Below are positions 28,993 through 39,636 of a DNA stretch of 64,000 nucleotides, piece after piece; the stretch's first letter is position 1, and each line of letters begins with the position of its first letter. The translations under genes were made by a program, and so were the position numbers. Under the pieces are notes generated by a model. It made no database searches, was not told the origin of the DNA, and saw only the letters and a list, made by a program, of their open reading frames with translations. The DNA is from an uncultured Pelagibacteraceae bacterium. GTDB lineage: Bacteria > Pseudomonadota > Alphaproteobacteria > Pelagibacterales > AG-422-B15. The stretch is from contig CACLWE010000001.1 of assembly GCA_902610585.1 (NCBI GenBank), forward strand, positions 1 to 64,000. Reading direction: 5' to 3'.

Positions 28993-30375
28993 TTGTTTGA
29001 GAACCTTAGTAATCGGTTTGAGGAAATATTTAAGAGTTTAAAAAAGACAGGTTCTATTGATGAGGCCTCTCTCGATAGTGCAATGAGAGATATTCGAAGA
29101 GCTCTTCTTGAAGCTGATGTTGCATTACCAATTGCAAAAAAATTCATAGAGGATGTCAAAAAAGAGTCGATCGGAAAGGAAATCATTCGATCAATAACGC
29201 CTGCGCAAATGATAACAAAAATTGTGAATGATCAATTAATTCAAATTTTAGGGTCAGCTTCACCCGAATTCCAAATAAACGATAATCAAGTTTCATCTTA
29301 TTTATTTGCAGGACTTCAAGGTTCTGGCAAGACAACGACTGTTGGTAAAATCGGTAATTATCTCAAAAGCAATTACGATAAGAAGATTTTATTTGTTTCA
29401 TTAGATACCACAAGACCAGCTGCTTTTGATCAGCTAAAAAAACTTTCTGAGTTAATTGATGTAACAATTTTACCCAAACTCGAAAATCAAATGCCTATTG
29501 ATATTGTATCAAGAGCAAAACAATTTGCTGAATTACAGGAAATTGATTGTGTTTTATATGATACAGCGGGGAGAATGAATGTTGAAGAAGGGCTAATGAG
29601 CGAATTGAGTTTGCTGGAAAAAGAAATTAACCCTCTAGAAACGATACTTGTTTTAGACAGCCTAACTGGCCAAGAGGCAGTGAATGTTGCAAGCGATTTT
29701 GCAAAAGCAATCAATATTACTGGCTCTATTCTTACTAGGATTGATGGCGATGCTCGAGGTGGGGCCGCATTAAGCATGAAGTACATTACTGATTGTCCAA
29801 TTAAATTTATGGGAGTTGGGGAGCAAGTCGATGACCTTGAAAAATTTCACCCAGAGCGAATTGCCAATCGTATTCTTGGAATGGGAGATATTGTAACCTT
29901 AGTTGAAAAAGCTGCTGAAACTATTGATCAAGAAGATACCGAAGAAATGGCCAAAAAATTACAAAAAGGAGAATTTGACCTCGACGATTTACTTAGTCAA
30001 ATCAGACAGATGAAAAAAATGGGTGGCATTTCGGGTATGATGAAATTCATTCCTGGACTAAGTAATCTGAGTGATAAGATCCCACAAAATACTAATCCTG
30101 ACAACTCAATCGCTCAACAAGAAGCAATTATTCTCTCAATGACAAAATACGAGCGAAGCAAGCCAAAGATAATTAATGGATCAAGAAAAAAAAGAATAGC
30201 GGCAGGGTCAGGGACTTCAGTATCCGAAATAAATAAAATTCTAAAACAACATAGAAAGATGTCAGACATGATGAAGAAGTTATCTAGAAAAGGGGGAGGA
30301 TCAATTGATCCAAATATGTTAGCAGGCCAACTTGGAAGTGGTATGCCGAGTGATTTTTTTAAAAATAAATTTTAA
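28993..30375 (+). CDS. ffh: Signal recognition particle protein Ffh
   Basis: MFENLSNRFEEIFKSLK, GLQGSGKTTTVGKIG, DTTRPAAFDQL, DTAGRMN, C-terminal Met-rich M domain; TTG start with strong AAGGAG. Confidence 0.97.
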   Translation: MFENLSNRFEEIFKSLKKTGSIDEASLDSAMRDIRRALLEADVALPIAKKFIEDVKKESIGKEIIRSITPAQMITKIVNDQLIQILGSASPEFQINDNQVSSYLFAGLQGSGKTTTVGKIGNYLKSNYDKKILFVSLDTTRPAAFDQLKKLSELIDVTILPKLENQMPIDIVSRAKQFAELQEIDCVLYDTAGRMNVEEGLMSELSLLEKEINPLETILVLDSLTGQEAVNVASDFAKAINITGSILTRIDGDARGGAALSMKYITDCPIKFMGVGEQVDDLEKFHPERIANRILGMGDIVTLVEKAAETIDQEDTEEMAKKLQKGEFDLDDLLSQIRQMKKMGGISGMMKFIPGLSNLSDKIPQNTNPDNSIAQQEAIILSMTKYERSKPKIINGSRKKRIAAGSGTSVSEINKILKQHRKMSDMMKKLSRKGGGSIDPNMLAGQLGSGMPSDFFKNKF

Positions 30376-30401
30376 TTATTAACAAATAAAAGGAGAATAA
30401 A

Positions 30402-30875
30402 ATGGCGTTAAAAATAAGACTATCGAGAGCAGGTTCAAAAAAAAGGCCTGTATACAGAGTTGTAGTTGCAGATTCAAGAAGTCCGCGAGATGGTAGATTT
30501 ATTGAAAAGGTAGGATTGTACAATCCTCTTTTACAAAAAGATAATAAGGATAGGATCCAACTAAACTTAGACACAATAAAAGAGTGGATTTCTAAAGGAG
30601 CAAAACCAACAGATAAGGTTGCAAGATTTTTGGGAGAAGCCGGCGTAATACCTATGCCAGCACAAGGCAACAATCCTAAAAAAGCTCAGCCAAAAAAGAA
30701 AGCACAAGAAAGATTAGCTGCAGCTGAGGAAGCAAAGAATCAGCCTACTCCTGAAGCTCCAGCAGAAGAGACTCCAGCAGAGGAAGCTCCAGCAGCAGAA
30801 GCAAAAACTGATGAAGCTCCAGCAGAAGAGACTCCAGCAGAGGAAGCTCCAGCAGAAGAGGAGAAAAAAGACTAA
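30402..30875 (+). CDS. rpsP: 30S ribosomal protein S16 with acidic Ala/Glu/Pro-rich C-terminal extension
   Basis: [42 protein letters not shown]; tail [40 protein letters not shown]. Confidence 0.97.
   Translation: MALKIRLSRAGSKKRPVYRVVVADSRSPRDGRFIEKVGLYNPLLQKDNKDRIQLNLDTIKEWISKGAKPTDKVARFLGEAGVIPMPAQGNNPKKAQPKKKAQERLAAAEEAKNQPTPEAPAEETPAEEAPAAEAKTDEAPAEETPAEEAPAEEEKKD
30752..30855 (+). repeat. 44-bp exact direct repeat (60-bp period) encoding the S16 tail
   Basis: TGAAGCTCCAGCAGAAGAGACTCCAGCAGAGGAAGCTCCAGCAG at 30752-30795 and 30812-30855. Confidence 0.95.
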
Positions 30876-30886
30876 GCTTATTAATT

Positions 30887-31393
30887 ATGTCCCAATTGAT
30901 AGTTATTGGAGAAGTAAGAGCAGTTCACGGTTTAAAGGGTCATTTCAAGATTACATCATATACAGAAACGCCAGACGATGTATTTAGATATGGCCCCTGT
31001 AGACTTGGGAAAAAATATTCAAATATCACTCTTAAAAAATTGAAAGAGTTAAAAACTGGTTTTATTGCTAGTTGTGAACAAATTAAAACAAGGGAGTTGG
31101 CTGAAAAAATTGTAGGGCTTACAATAGAAATCGATCAATCGTATTTACCAGCTATAAAAAAATTAAACCAATACTATTATCATCAATTAATTAATTTAAT
31201 TGTAAAAACTAATGATGGAAAAAATATTGGAAAAGTAATATCTGTTCAGAATTACGGTTCATCGGATTTACTAGAAATAAGAAAAAAAAATGCTAAAGAC
31301 TACTTTATTCCAATAAGTGAAAACACAATAAAAAAAATTGATCTTATAAAAAAAATTATTGTTACAAAAAATATCAATGACTATATAGGCTAG
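30887..31393 (+). CDS. rimM: Ribosome maturation factor RimM
   Basis: GEVRAVHGLKGHFKITSYTE, YYHQLINLIV; between rpsP and trmD. Confidence 0.93.
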   Translation: MSQLIVIGEVRAVHGLKGHFKITSYTETPDDVFRYGPCRLGKKYSNITLKKLKELKTGFIASCEQIKTRELAEKIVGLTIEIDQSYLPAIKKLNQYYYHQLINLIVKTNDGKNIGKVISVQNYGSSDLLEIRKKNAKDYFIPISENTIKKIDLIKKIIVTKNINDYIG

Positions 31394-31395
31394 CA

Positions 31396-32112
31396 ATGTA
31401 TCGAGTAAAAATTATCACACTTTTCCCAAATAGTTTTCCTGGACTTTTAAATACAGGAGTCGTGGGTAAGGCATTAAAGAAAAAAATATGGTCATTAAAA
31501 ACAATTGATCCGAGAAAATATTCAAAAGGTAATTACAAAAAAGTAGATGATACCACAGCTGGTGGCGGTCCTGGTATGATTTTAAAAGCAGATGTAATTG
31601 GGAAATCTGTTGATGCTTGTTACAAGAATATAAAATCTAAAGATAGTTATCCAATGGTATATTTAAGTCCTCGCGGTACTCCTTTAACTCAAAGTAAAGT
31701 TATTAATTTTTCAAAGATGAAAGGAATTAATATTCTTTGTGGTAGATACGAAGGCATTGATCAACGTATACTCGATTTCTATCCTATTGAGGAAATAAGT
31801 ATTGGAGACTATATACTGGCGGGTGGTGAAATAGCCTCCCAGGTTTTAGTAGAGTCAATAGTGAGACTGTTGCCAGGAACACTTGGTGACATGAAGTCTG
31901 CCAGTTCAGAGACCTTCTCAAAAGACCTTCTTGAATACCCTCAGTATACAAGGCCTAAAAAATGGAAAAATTTGACAATTCCAGACATATTGCTCTCTGG
32001 AAATCACAGAAATATTAGTGAGTGGCGCTTAAAACAATCTGAAAAACTGACACAGAAAGTTAGGCCAGATTTATGGAAAAACTACAAAAAAAGCAAGACA
32101 AGGAAGAAATAA
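31396..32112 (+). CDS. trmD: tRNA (guanine-N1)-methyltransferase
   Basis: ITLFPNSFPG, YLSPRGTPL, LCGRYEGIDQRIL, ISIGDYILAGGE. Confidence 0.97.
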   Translation: MYRVKIITLFPNSFPGLLNTGVVGKALKKKIWSLKTIDPRKYSKGNYKKVDDTTAGGGPGMILKADVIGKSVDACYKNIKSKDSYPMVYLSPRGTPLTQSKVINFSKMKGINILCGRYEGIDQRILDFYPIEEISIGDYILAGGEIASQVLVESIVRLLPGTLGDMKSASSETFSKDLLEYPQYTRPKKWKNLTIPDILLSGNHRNISEWRLKQSEKLTQKVRPDLWKNYKKSKTRKK

Positions 32113-32139
32113 AGTATTAAAACACGGTGCGAGGCTACC

Positions 32140-32724
32140 ATGAACATCATAGAACAATTCGAAAAAGACCAGATAAAGTCACTAGTCAAAGGTAAGAAAA
32201 TACCACAATTCCATCCAGGAGATACAGTAAGAGTGAATGTCAAGGTACGTGAGGGTACGCGTGAGAGAATACAGGCATTCGAGGGCGTTTGCATCAGAAA
32301 GAAAAATAGAGGTCTAAGTTCTTCATTTACAGTTAGAAAAATTTCTTTCGGTGAGGGCGTAGAAAGAGTATTTCCAATCTTTAGTCCGTCTATTGACTCC
32401 ATTTCGATTGTAAGAAGTGGACAAGTCAGAAGAGCTAAGCTTTACTATCTTAGAGATCTAACCGGTAAGAAAGCAAGAATCGTTGAGAGAATTCGAAAGA
32501 AGCAACCAGATCTTGCTAGTTTATATATTGATGAGAGTGAAGAAGTTGTAGAAGAAGAAATTATTGCTTCTGATGAGCCTGCTCAAGATGAGAGTGTTGA
32601 AGTTGCAGCTGATGCTTCTCAAGCTGAGGAAAAAACAGAGTCTGAAGTTGATGAGATTGCTCAAGAACAAGTTCCTGAAGATAATGCTGAAAGTTCAGAA
32701 GAATCAGAAACAACAAAAGAATAA
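32140..32724 (+). CDS. rplS: 50S ribosomal protein L19 with acidic C-terminal extension
   Basis: [63 protein letters not shown]; roughly 60 acidic residues follow the core. Confidence 0.97.
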   Translation: MNIIEQFEKDQIKSLVKGKKIPQFHPGDTVRVNVKVREGTRERIQAFEGVCIRKKNRGLSSSFTVRKISFGEGVERVFPIFSPSIDSISIVRSGQVRRAKLYYLRDLTGKKARIVERIRKKQPDLASLYIDESEEVVEEEIIASDEPAQDESVEVAADASQAEEKTESEVDEIAQEQVPEDNAESSEESETTKE

Positions 32725-32763
32725 TTACTTCTTTTTCGTTTTTTTTGTTAATCAAAGTTATTT

Positions 32764-34167
32764 ATGAGTACTCCAAAGACATTATATGATAAAATATGGA
32801 ATGATCATTTAGTTTCAGAAAATGAAGATGGAACATCAATCATTTATATTGACAGACATCTTGTCCATGAAGTTACAAGTCCCCAAGCATTTGAGGGACT
32901 AAAAATTGCAAACAGATCAGTTAGAAAACCTAATTTTACATTAGCCACTGCTGATCACAATATTCCTACAACAAATAGAGATGAGGGAATATCAGATCCA
33001 GAGTCTAAGTTACAGGTAGATACTCTTGAAGAGAATTGTAAAGAGCACGGAATTACTTTTCTTTCTATGTCTGATAAAAGACAGGGCATAGTTCATATTA
33101 TCGGACCGGAGCAAGGTTTCACACAACCAGGAATGACTATCGTTTGTGGTGATAGCCATACGTCAACACACGGTGCCTTCGGTGCTCTTGCATGGGGAAT
33201 TGGAACTTCTGAAGTAGAACATGTTCTTGCAACTCAAACATTGGTACAAACTAAAGCTAAGAATATGCAAATTAATATACAAGGTGAACTGCCACTGGGT
33301 GTCACAGCAAAAGATATTGTTTTAAAGATTATTCAAACAATTGGAACTGCTGGAGGTACTGGATATGTTATTGAATACACAGGTGATGCGATCAAATCCC
33401 TAACAATGGAGGGAAGAATGACTGTCTGTAACATGTCAATTGAAGCGGGAGCAAGAGCTGGTTTAATCAGTCCTGATGAAAAAACAATTGAATACTTAAA
33501 GGGTAGACCATTTTCTCCAGCAGAAAATGAATATCAATCAGCGTCAGATTATTGGTTATCGCTAGCATCTGATGAAGGTGCTGCTTATGACAAAACAGTA
33601 AATATTGATGCAAGCGATATCATTCCGCAAGTCACATGGGGCACAAGTCCTGAGGATGTCGTTTCGATTGATGGATTGGTTCCAAACCCTGAGGACGAAA
33701 GGGATGAGACAAAGAAAAAATCAATGATTAGAGCTTTGGAATACATGGGTCTTGTTCCGAACACACCACTTAAAGAGGTGAAAGTAGATAAGGTATTTAT
33801 TGGTTCATGCACAAATGGACGGATTGAAGACTTGAGAGCTGCATCCAAAATTGCAAAGGATAGAAAAGTTGCGGACCATGTAAATGCAATAATCGTTCCT
33901 GGGTCCGGTTTAGTTAAACAGCAGGCAGAAGAGGAGGGTTTGGATAAAATATTTATTGAGTCAGGCTTTGAATGGAGAGAGCCCGGATGTTCAATGTGTC
34001 TTGCAATGAATGCTGATAAACTTAAACCTCAAGAAAGATGCGCTTCCACTTCAAACAGAAACTTTGAAGGTAGGCAAGGAAGAGGAGGTCGTACTCATTT
34101 AATGAGTCCAGCTATGGCTGCTGCCGCGGCTATCAATGGAAAACTATCAGACTGTAGAGAGATATAA
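32764..34167 (+). CDS. leuC: 3-isopropylmalate dehydratase large subunit
   Basis: [63 protein letters not shown]. Confidence 0.97.
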   Translation: MSTPKTLYDKIWNDHLVSENEDGTSIIYIDRHLVHEVTSPQAFEGLKIANRSVRKPNFTLATADHNIPTTNRDEGISDPESKLQVDTLEENCKEHGITFLSMSDKRQGIVHIIGPEQGFTQPGMTIVCGDSHTSTHGAFGALAWGIGTSEVEHVLATQTLVQTKAKNMQINIQGELPLGVTAKDIVLKIIQTIGTAGGTGYVIEYTGDAIKSLTMEGRMTVCNMSIEAGARAGLISPDEKTIEYLKGRPFSPAENEYQSASDYWLSLASDEGAAYDKTVNIDASDIIPQVTWGTSPEDVVSIDGLVPNPEDERDETKKKSMIRALEYMGLVPNTPLKEVKVDKVFIGSCTNGRIEDLRAASKIAKDRKVADHVNAIIVPGSGLVKQQAEEEGLDKIFIESGFEWREPGCSMCLAMNADKLKPQERCASTSNRNFEGRQGRGGRTHLMSPAMAAAAAINGKLSDCREI

Positions 34168-34793
34168 TGGAAAAATTTAAAAAAATAGAAAGTAATGCAA
34201 TTCCTTTACCAATGGTGAATGTTGATACTGATATGATCATTCCAAAACAATTTCTCAAAACAATTAAGCGAACAGGTTTAGGTAAAAATTTATTTTATGA
34301 ATTAAGATATGATGAAAAAGATGCACCCATAGATTCGTTTGTCCTTAATCAAGATAAATATAAAGACTCTCAAATTTTGATTACTGGTAAAAATTTTGGC
34401 TGCGGGTCATCTCGTGAACATGCTCCTTGGTCAATCTTAGATTATGGTATTAAATGCATCATCGCTTCGAGCTTTGCGGATATCTTTTATAATAATTGTT
34501 TCAAGAATGGTATTCTTCCAATCAAATTAGATGAGTCTGAAGTAACTAAATTACAAAAAGCAGCTGAAAACAGTCTTAGTTTTACAATTGATTTAGAAAA
34601 TCAGAAGATTTCTTATTTTGATAAAAATATAAATCATGAGGTAAGTTTTGAACTTGATAAAGCCAAAAAAACTAGCCTATTAGAGGGTTTAGATGATATT
34701 GGATTGACACTAGCTAAAGTTAATCATATTTCTGATTTTGAAAATAAGCAAAAGTCAACAACACCCTGGTTGTATAGCCAACAAATAAAATGA
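34167..34793 (+). CDS. leuD: 3-isopropylmalate dehydratase small subunit
   Basis: [43 protein letters not shown]. Confidence 0.96.
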   Translation: MEKFKKIESNAIPLPMVNVDTDMIIPKQFLKTIKRTGLGKNLFYELRYDEKDAPIDSFVLNQDKYKDSQILITGKNFGCGSSREHAPWSILDYGIKCIIASSFADIFYNNCFKNGILPIKLDESEVTKLQKAAENSLSFTIDLENQKISYFDKNINHEVSFELDKAKKTSLLEGLDDIGLTLAKVNHISDFENKQKSTTPWLYSQQIK

Positions 34794-35899
34794 GCAATTC
34801 TTATAAATTATTAGTCTTACCTGGCGACGGTATAGGGCCTGAAGTAATGAAGGAGGTCATAAAGGTTGCTAAGAGTATTGGTGAACTTAGTAAAGTTAAA
34901 TTTGAGATAGAAGAGGACTATATTGGTGGATCTGCCTATGATCGCTATGGCACCCCTCTATCTGATGAGACTCTTGAAAAAGCTAAAAACTCTCACGCAG
35001 TTTTACTTGGTGCTGTGGGTGGAGAAAAATGGGATAATTTAGATTTTTCTCTTAAACCTGAACAAGGCCTTTTGAGAATTAGAAAAGAATTAGACTTGTT
35101 TGCAAACTTAAGGCCTGCTCTATGTTTTGAGTCAATGGTTGACGCCTCTTCTCTTAAACCAGACTTAGTATCAGGTCTCGATATATTAATTGTTAGAGAA
35201 CTTACCGGTGGTATTTATTTTGGTGAACCAAGAGGTATTAAAGATAAAGGTAACGGAAATCGTATTGGAATTAACACTCAATCCTATAGCACTAATGAAG
35301 TTAGAAGAGTTGCACGAATAGCATTTGAACTTGCAAGTAAAAGAGGTAACAGGGTTACTTCATGTGAAAAATCAAATGTGATGGAGTCTGGAATATTGTG
35401 GAGGGAAGAAGTGTCTTATGTGCACGAAAATGAATATTCTAATGTCGAGTTATCTCATATGTATGCAGATAATTGTGCGATGCAATTAGTTAGAAACCCC
35501 AAACAGTTTGATGTTATTGTTACTGATAATTTATTTGGAGACATTCTGTCAGATGAGGCGGCCATGCTCACAGGTTCGCTTGGAATGTTGCCCTCTGCTT
35601 CTTTGGGTGCAGTCGATAGTAATAATTTTAGAAGGTCTTTATACGAGCCAGTTCATGGGTCTGCACCGGACATAGCTGGCAAAGGAATAGCAAACCCAAT
35701 TGCATCTATTCTTAGTTTTGCAATGTGTTTAAAGTACTCATTCAATATGGACAAGGAATCAGATCTTATAAATAAGGCTGTAAATAATGTACTTGCCAAT
35801 GGCTTTAAAACTGCGGATTTAATAGGTGATAATAACAAAAACCTATCAACAGTTGAAATGGGTGATCAAATATTAAATCAATTGAAAGAAAACTTTTAA
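34790..35899 (+). CDS. leuB: 3-isopropylmalate dehydrogenase
   Basis: [58 protein letters not shown]. Confidence 0.97.
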   Translation: MSNSYKLLVLPGDGIGPEVMKEVIKVAKSIGELSKVKFEIEEDYIGGSAYDRYGTPLSDETLEKAKNSHAVLLGAVGGEKWDNLDFSLKPEQGLLRIRKELDLFANLRPALCFESMVDASSLKPDLVSGLDILIVRELTGGIYFGEPRGIKDKGNGNRIGINTQSYSTNEVRRVARIAFELASKRGNRVTSCEKSNVMESGILWREEVSYVHENEYSNVELSHMYADNCAMQLVRNPKQFDVIVTDNLFGDILSDEAAMLTGSLGMLPSASLGAVDSNNFRRSLYEPVHGSAPDIAGKGIANPIASILSFAMCLKYSFNMDKESDLINKAVNNVLANGFKTADLIGDNNKNLSTVEMGDQILNQLKENF

Positions 35900-35902
35900 A
35901 TT

Positions 35903-36919
35903 ATGAATTTTAATATTGCTATAGTGGGTGCCACAGGAAATGTTGGAAGAGAAATGTTAAATATTCTCTCTGAAAAAAAATATGATGCGTCAAAAATATT
36001 TCCTGTAGCTTCTAGTAGAAGTGAAGGCATGGAAATTGAATTTGGGGAGGATAAACTAATTGTAGAATCTATTGAAAAGTTTGATCCTTCAAAAGTAGAA
36101 TTGGCACTCTTCTCAGCAGGAGCTAGTACCTCAAAGGAATGGGCACCAAAGTTTGCAGAAAAAAACTGTATTGTTATAGATAACTCTAGTCATTTTAGAA
36201 TGGAAGAAGAAATTCCTCTGGTTGTGCCTGAGGTTAACCCAAGTGATCTAAATAATTATAAAAAAAGAAATATAATTGCTAATCCAAACTGCTCAACAAT
36301 TCAATTGGTGGTTGCCTTAAAACCATTGCACGAAATTTCAAAAATAAAAAAAGTTATTGTATCAACTTATCAATCTGTTTCGGGTGCAGGTAAGGCTGGT
36401 ATGGACGAGTTGTTTGAGCAAACAAAAAATATGTTCTCTGATGATATTAAAGATAATGTTAAGTTTACCAAACCAATTGCCTTTAATGTCATACCTCATA
36501 TTGATAAATTCATGGATGATGGATATACAAAAGAAGAATTAAAAATGAGACAAGAAACTCATAAAATTTTAAGTAGTGAGATCAGCTTTAGCGCTACATG
36601 TGTTCGCGTTCCTGTATTTATTGGTCACTCTGAAGCTGTAAATATTGAGTTTGAAAACAAAATTTCAGTAGAAGAAGCACGTGAAGCTATTAAAAATGCT
36701 CCTGGATGCACACTACTTGATGAAAGAGCTGATGGAGGTTATGTAACTCCAAAAGAGTGTGCAGGAAATGATGACACGTATGTATCGCGAATTCGAGAGG
36801 ATACGTCTACAAAAAATGGATTATCTATTTGGATAGTTTCTGATAATTTAAGGAAAGGTGCTGCTTTAAATACAATCCAAATCGCTGAAATGCTAATTGA
36901 GGAACATTTATCTAAATGA
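35903..36919 (+). CDS. asd: Aspartate-semialdehyde dehydrogenase
   Basis: VGATGNVGREMLNIL, NPNCSTIQLVVAL, YQSVSGAGKAGMDEL, DNLRKGAALNTIQIAE. Confidence 0.96.
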   Translation: MNFNIAIVGATGNVGREMLNILSEKKYDASKIFPVASSRSEGMEIEFGEDKLIVESIEKFDPSKVELALFSAGASTSKEWAPKFAEKNCIVIDNSSHFRMEEEIPLVVPEVNPSDLNNYKKRNIIANPNCSTIQLVVALKPLHEISKIKKVIVSTYQSVSGAGKAGMDELFEQTKNMFSDDIKDNVKFTKPIAFNVIPHIDKFMDDGYTKEELKMRQETHKILSSEISFSATCVRVPVFIGHSEAVNIEFENKISVEEAREAIKNAPGCTLLDERADGGYVTPKECAGNDDTYVSRIREDTSTKNGLSIWIVSDNLRKGAALNTIQIAEMLIEEHLSK

Positions 36920-38874
36920 GACAAGATGTAAGAAAACCAAGAAGAAGTGTACTTTATGTTCCTGGATCTAATCCAAAAGCATTAAAAAAAAGTAGTACGC
37001 TTGATGTAGATGCAATTATTTACGACTTAGAAGACTCGGTTGCTGCAAATGCCAGAAATGATGCACGCACAGCAATTATCGAAATTATAAATTCTGGTGT
37101 AAACAAAAATAAGGAGCAGGTGATAAGAGTAAATGCTTTGGATACTGATGATGGTAAAATAGATATTAAGGTCTTGGACAAATGTAATCCCGATGCAATA
37201 TTAATCCCTAAAGTAAATGAAGCTAAAGATGTTAAAGCTTTTGAAAAACATCTTAAAAATAAAGAAACTAAAATTTGGGTTATGATGGAAACAGCTTTAT
37301 CCATTGTAAACGCGTATGATATTGCAAAATCATCAAAATATTTAAAATGTTTTGTAATGGGAACTAATGACTTGTCTGCAGAGTTGGGTATAGAGGAAGA
37401 ACTGAAAAGAACTGCATTAGTCACAAGTTTTGAGAAATGTATGATGGCGACAAAAGCCTACAAATTATCACTACTTGATGGAGTTTTTAATGACATCAGA
37501 GACGCTAATGGCTTTGAAGAAGAGTGCATCTATAGTCATGGTCTTGGATTTGATGGTAAAACCTTAATACACCCCGGACAAATACAAATATGCAATAAAA
37601 TATTTACCCCTACGGCTGAACAACTAGACAAAGCAAAACGAATTGTTGCAGCCTTTGAGGATGCAAGAAAAAAGGACCCAAATGTTGGAGTAATTACGTT
37701 TGAAGGCAGTCAGATAGAGGAATTACACGTAAATCATGCAAAACGAATTATAGAAGCAGAATTGCTTGTTTCAAAAGTTACAAAACTAGATCAATCAGAA
37801 GTTATACAAACTTCTTCAAGTAAATATAAAATTGGTAATTTTTTTGAAAATTTTAAGTTAGGACAAAAAATAATACACGCAACTCCACGAACAATAACAT
37901 ATGGAGATTGTGCACTTTATACAGCTTTATACGGTTCAAGGTATGCCTTGCACTGCTCAGATGAGTTTGCAAAAAAACTCTCATTAGAAAAATCACCAAT
38001 TGACGATTTTCTTTTATTTAACATAGCTTTTGGTAAAACTGTCCCAGATATCTCTTTAAATGCAATTGCCAATTTAGGTTACGCAGAGTGTAAGTTTTTA
38101 AAGCCAGCTTATCCAGGAGATACAATTAGTTCAACTTCAGAAGTGATTGGCATTAAAGAGAATTCAAGTGGAGAAAATGGGGTAGTCTATGTTCACTCTG
38201 TAGGCACTAACCAGCATGACGAACCAGTTATTGATTATAAAAGATGGGTTATGGTTAGAAAAAAAAATAGAAATCTAAATAAAGCAGAACCGTCTATACC
38301 GGAATTAAATAAAGAGCTTACAAGTGAGGAGGTTGTAGAAATTGCAAAAAAATATGATTTTGATTGTGCAGGATATGATTATAAAGCCTCAGGCTCTGAT
38401 CTTTGTTATGAGGATTATTCTATTGATGAAAAAATAAATCATATTGATGGTATGACAGTTGAAGAGGCTGAACATATGATGGCAACAAAATTATACCAGA
38501 ACAATGCAAAAGTTCACTTTAACCATTTTGTTGAAAAAGGTGGCAGGTTTGGAAAAAGAATTGTTTATGGTGGTCACGTTATAAGTTTAACAAGAGCTTT
38601 ATCGTTTAATGGACTTTCAAATGCTTTTAAAATTATTGCGATCAACGGTGGAACTCACGCATCACCGTGTTTTGCTGGAACAACTGTTTTTGCTTGGAGT
38701 CTGATTTTAGATAAAGTCGAAGTATCAGAATCATTAGGTGCTATTCGAATCAGAACAAATGGAATTGGTGATGCACAGGCTTATCAGTTTCAACATCAAG
38801 ATAGTAACAAGCGCTTTGATCCGTCCGTTTTGTTAAGTCTTGATTATTGGGCTTTAATTCCAAGAAAAAAATAA
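36916..38874 (+). CDS. Fused CitE/HpcH-HpaI-type CoA lyase (N-terminal) and MaoC-type mesaconyl-CoA hydratase-like domain (C-terminal)
   Basis: N-terminal RRSVLYVPGSNPKALKKSSTLDVDAIIYDLEDSVA; C-terminal GNFFENFKLGQKIIHATPRTITYGDCALYTALYGSRYAL...FGKTVPDISLNAIANLGYAECKFLKPAYPGD, in one uninterrupted 652-aa ORF. Confidence 0.88.
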   Translation: MRQDVRKPRRSVLYVPGSNPKALKKSSTLDVDAIIYDLEDSVAANARNDARTAIIEIINSGVNKNKEQVIRVNALDTDDGKIDIKVLDKCNPDAILIPKVNEAKDVKAFEKHLKNKETKIWVMMETALSIVNAYDIAKSSKYLKCFVMGTNDLSAELGIEEELKRTALVTSFEKCMMATKAYKLSLLDGVFNDIRDANGFEEECIYSHGLGFDGKTLIHPGQIQICNKIFTPTAEQLDKAKRIVAAFEDARKKDPNVGVITFEGSQIEELHVNHAKRIIEAELLVSKVTKLDQSEVIQTSSSKYKIGNFFENFKLGQKIIHATPRTITYGDCALYTALYGSRYALHCSDEFAKKLSLEKSPIDDFLLFNIAFGKTVPDISLNAIANLGYAECKFLKPAYPGDTISSTSEVIGIKENSSGENGVVYVHSVGTNQHDEPVIDYKRWVMVRKKNRNLNKAEPSIPELNKELTSEEVVEIAKKYDFDCAGYDYKASGSDLCYEDYSIDEKINHIDGMTVEEAEHMMATKLYQNNAKVHFNHFVEKGGRFGKRIVYGGHVISLTRALSFNGLSNAFKIIAINGGTHASPCFAGTTVFAWSLILDKVEVSESLGAIRIRTNGIGDAQAYQFQHQDSNKRFDPSVLLSLDYWALIPRKK

Positions 38875-38922
38875 TTTACTGTCGTTTAATCACCGGCAAT
38901 TTGGTATATATAAATATTACTA

Positions 38923-39300
38923 ATGAGCAGTCCCTTATCACCACATTTGCAAGTTTATAGATGGCAAATTACATCAATACTATCAATTCTTCATAGAATA
39001 ACGGGCATAGTTTCATCATTAGGTGTAATCATATTAATAATATTTTTATATTCAATTAGCGCTGGCGAAGAAACTTTTCAATTTATAATTTCCTTATCAG
39101 AAAATATTTTTATAAGAACAATATTAATAGGTCTTACGTTTTCATATTTGTTTTATTTTTTAAACTGCTTAAGGCACTTATTTTGGGACGTTGGTATTGG
39201 GCTTGAATTAAATACTGCCAAATTGACAGGTTGGATTACAATTTTGTTTACTGTTTTGCTCACTGTTCTATTTTGGTTTTTAATTATGATTGGATATTAA
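38923..39300 (+). CDS. sdhC: Succinate dehydrogenase cytochrome b556 subunit
   Basis: SPLSPHLQVYRWQITSILSILHRITGI; three TM segments. Confidence 0.95.
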   Translation: MSSPLSPHLQVYRWQITSILSILHRITGIVSSLGVIILIIFLYSISAGEETFQFIISLSENIFIRTILIGLTFSYLFYFLNCLRHLFWDVGIGLELNTAKLTGWITILFTVLLTVLFWFLIMIGY

Positions 39301-39302
39301 CT

Positions 39303-39632
39303 ATGTCTGCCAAAAATACTTGGAAACTTCATCGATGGAGCACGATTTTACTACTACCACTCGTTGCTTATTTATTCATAAAAATAATACACCTTTCCAC
39401 TCTGCCATATCAATTAATTTTGAGTGAATTAAGCAACTTATGGGGTGTAGGGTTTATATTGATTTTCACGGTCTTAGGATTAATTCATATGAATACAGGT
39501 GTGCACGAAATCCTTGATGATTATGTTCACTCTGATGTGGTTAAAAGGATATTAAATGTAATAATTTCAATATTTTTTTTACTAATACTAATTTTTGTTT
39601 GTTTGTCTCTACTACTAATTTTTATAGGTTAA
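39303..39632 (+). CDS. sdhD: Succinate dehydrogenase membrane anchor subunit
   Basis: Start at internal Met [20 protein letters not shown]; three TM segments; [15 protein letters not shown]; between sdhC and sdhA. Confidence 0.92.
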   Translation: MSAKNTWKLHRWSTILLLPLVAYLFIKIIHLSTLPYQLILSELSNLWGVGFILIFTVLGLIHMNTGVHEILDDYVHSDVVKRILNVIISIFFLLILIFVCLSLLLIFIG

Positions 39633-39636
39633 CTTA

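Noticed and set aside
32561-32767. Opposed ORFs (64 and 67 aa) over the rplS tail
   Set aside because: Frame artefacts of the repetitive acidic-tail codons.
37020-37424. 134-aa minus-strand ORF inside the CitE/MaoC fusion
   Set aside because: Shadow ORF opposite the conserved lyase domain.
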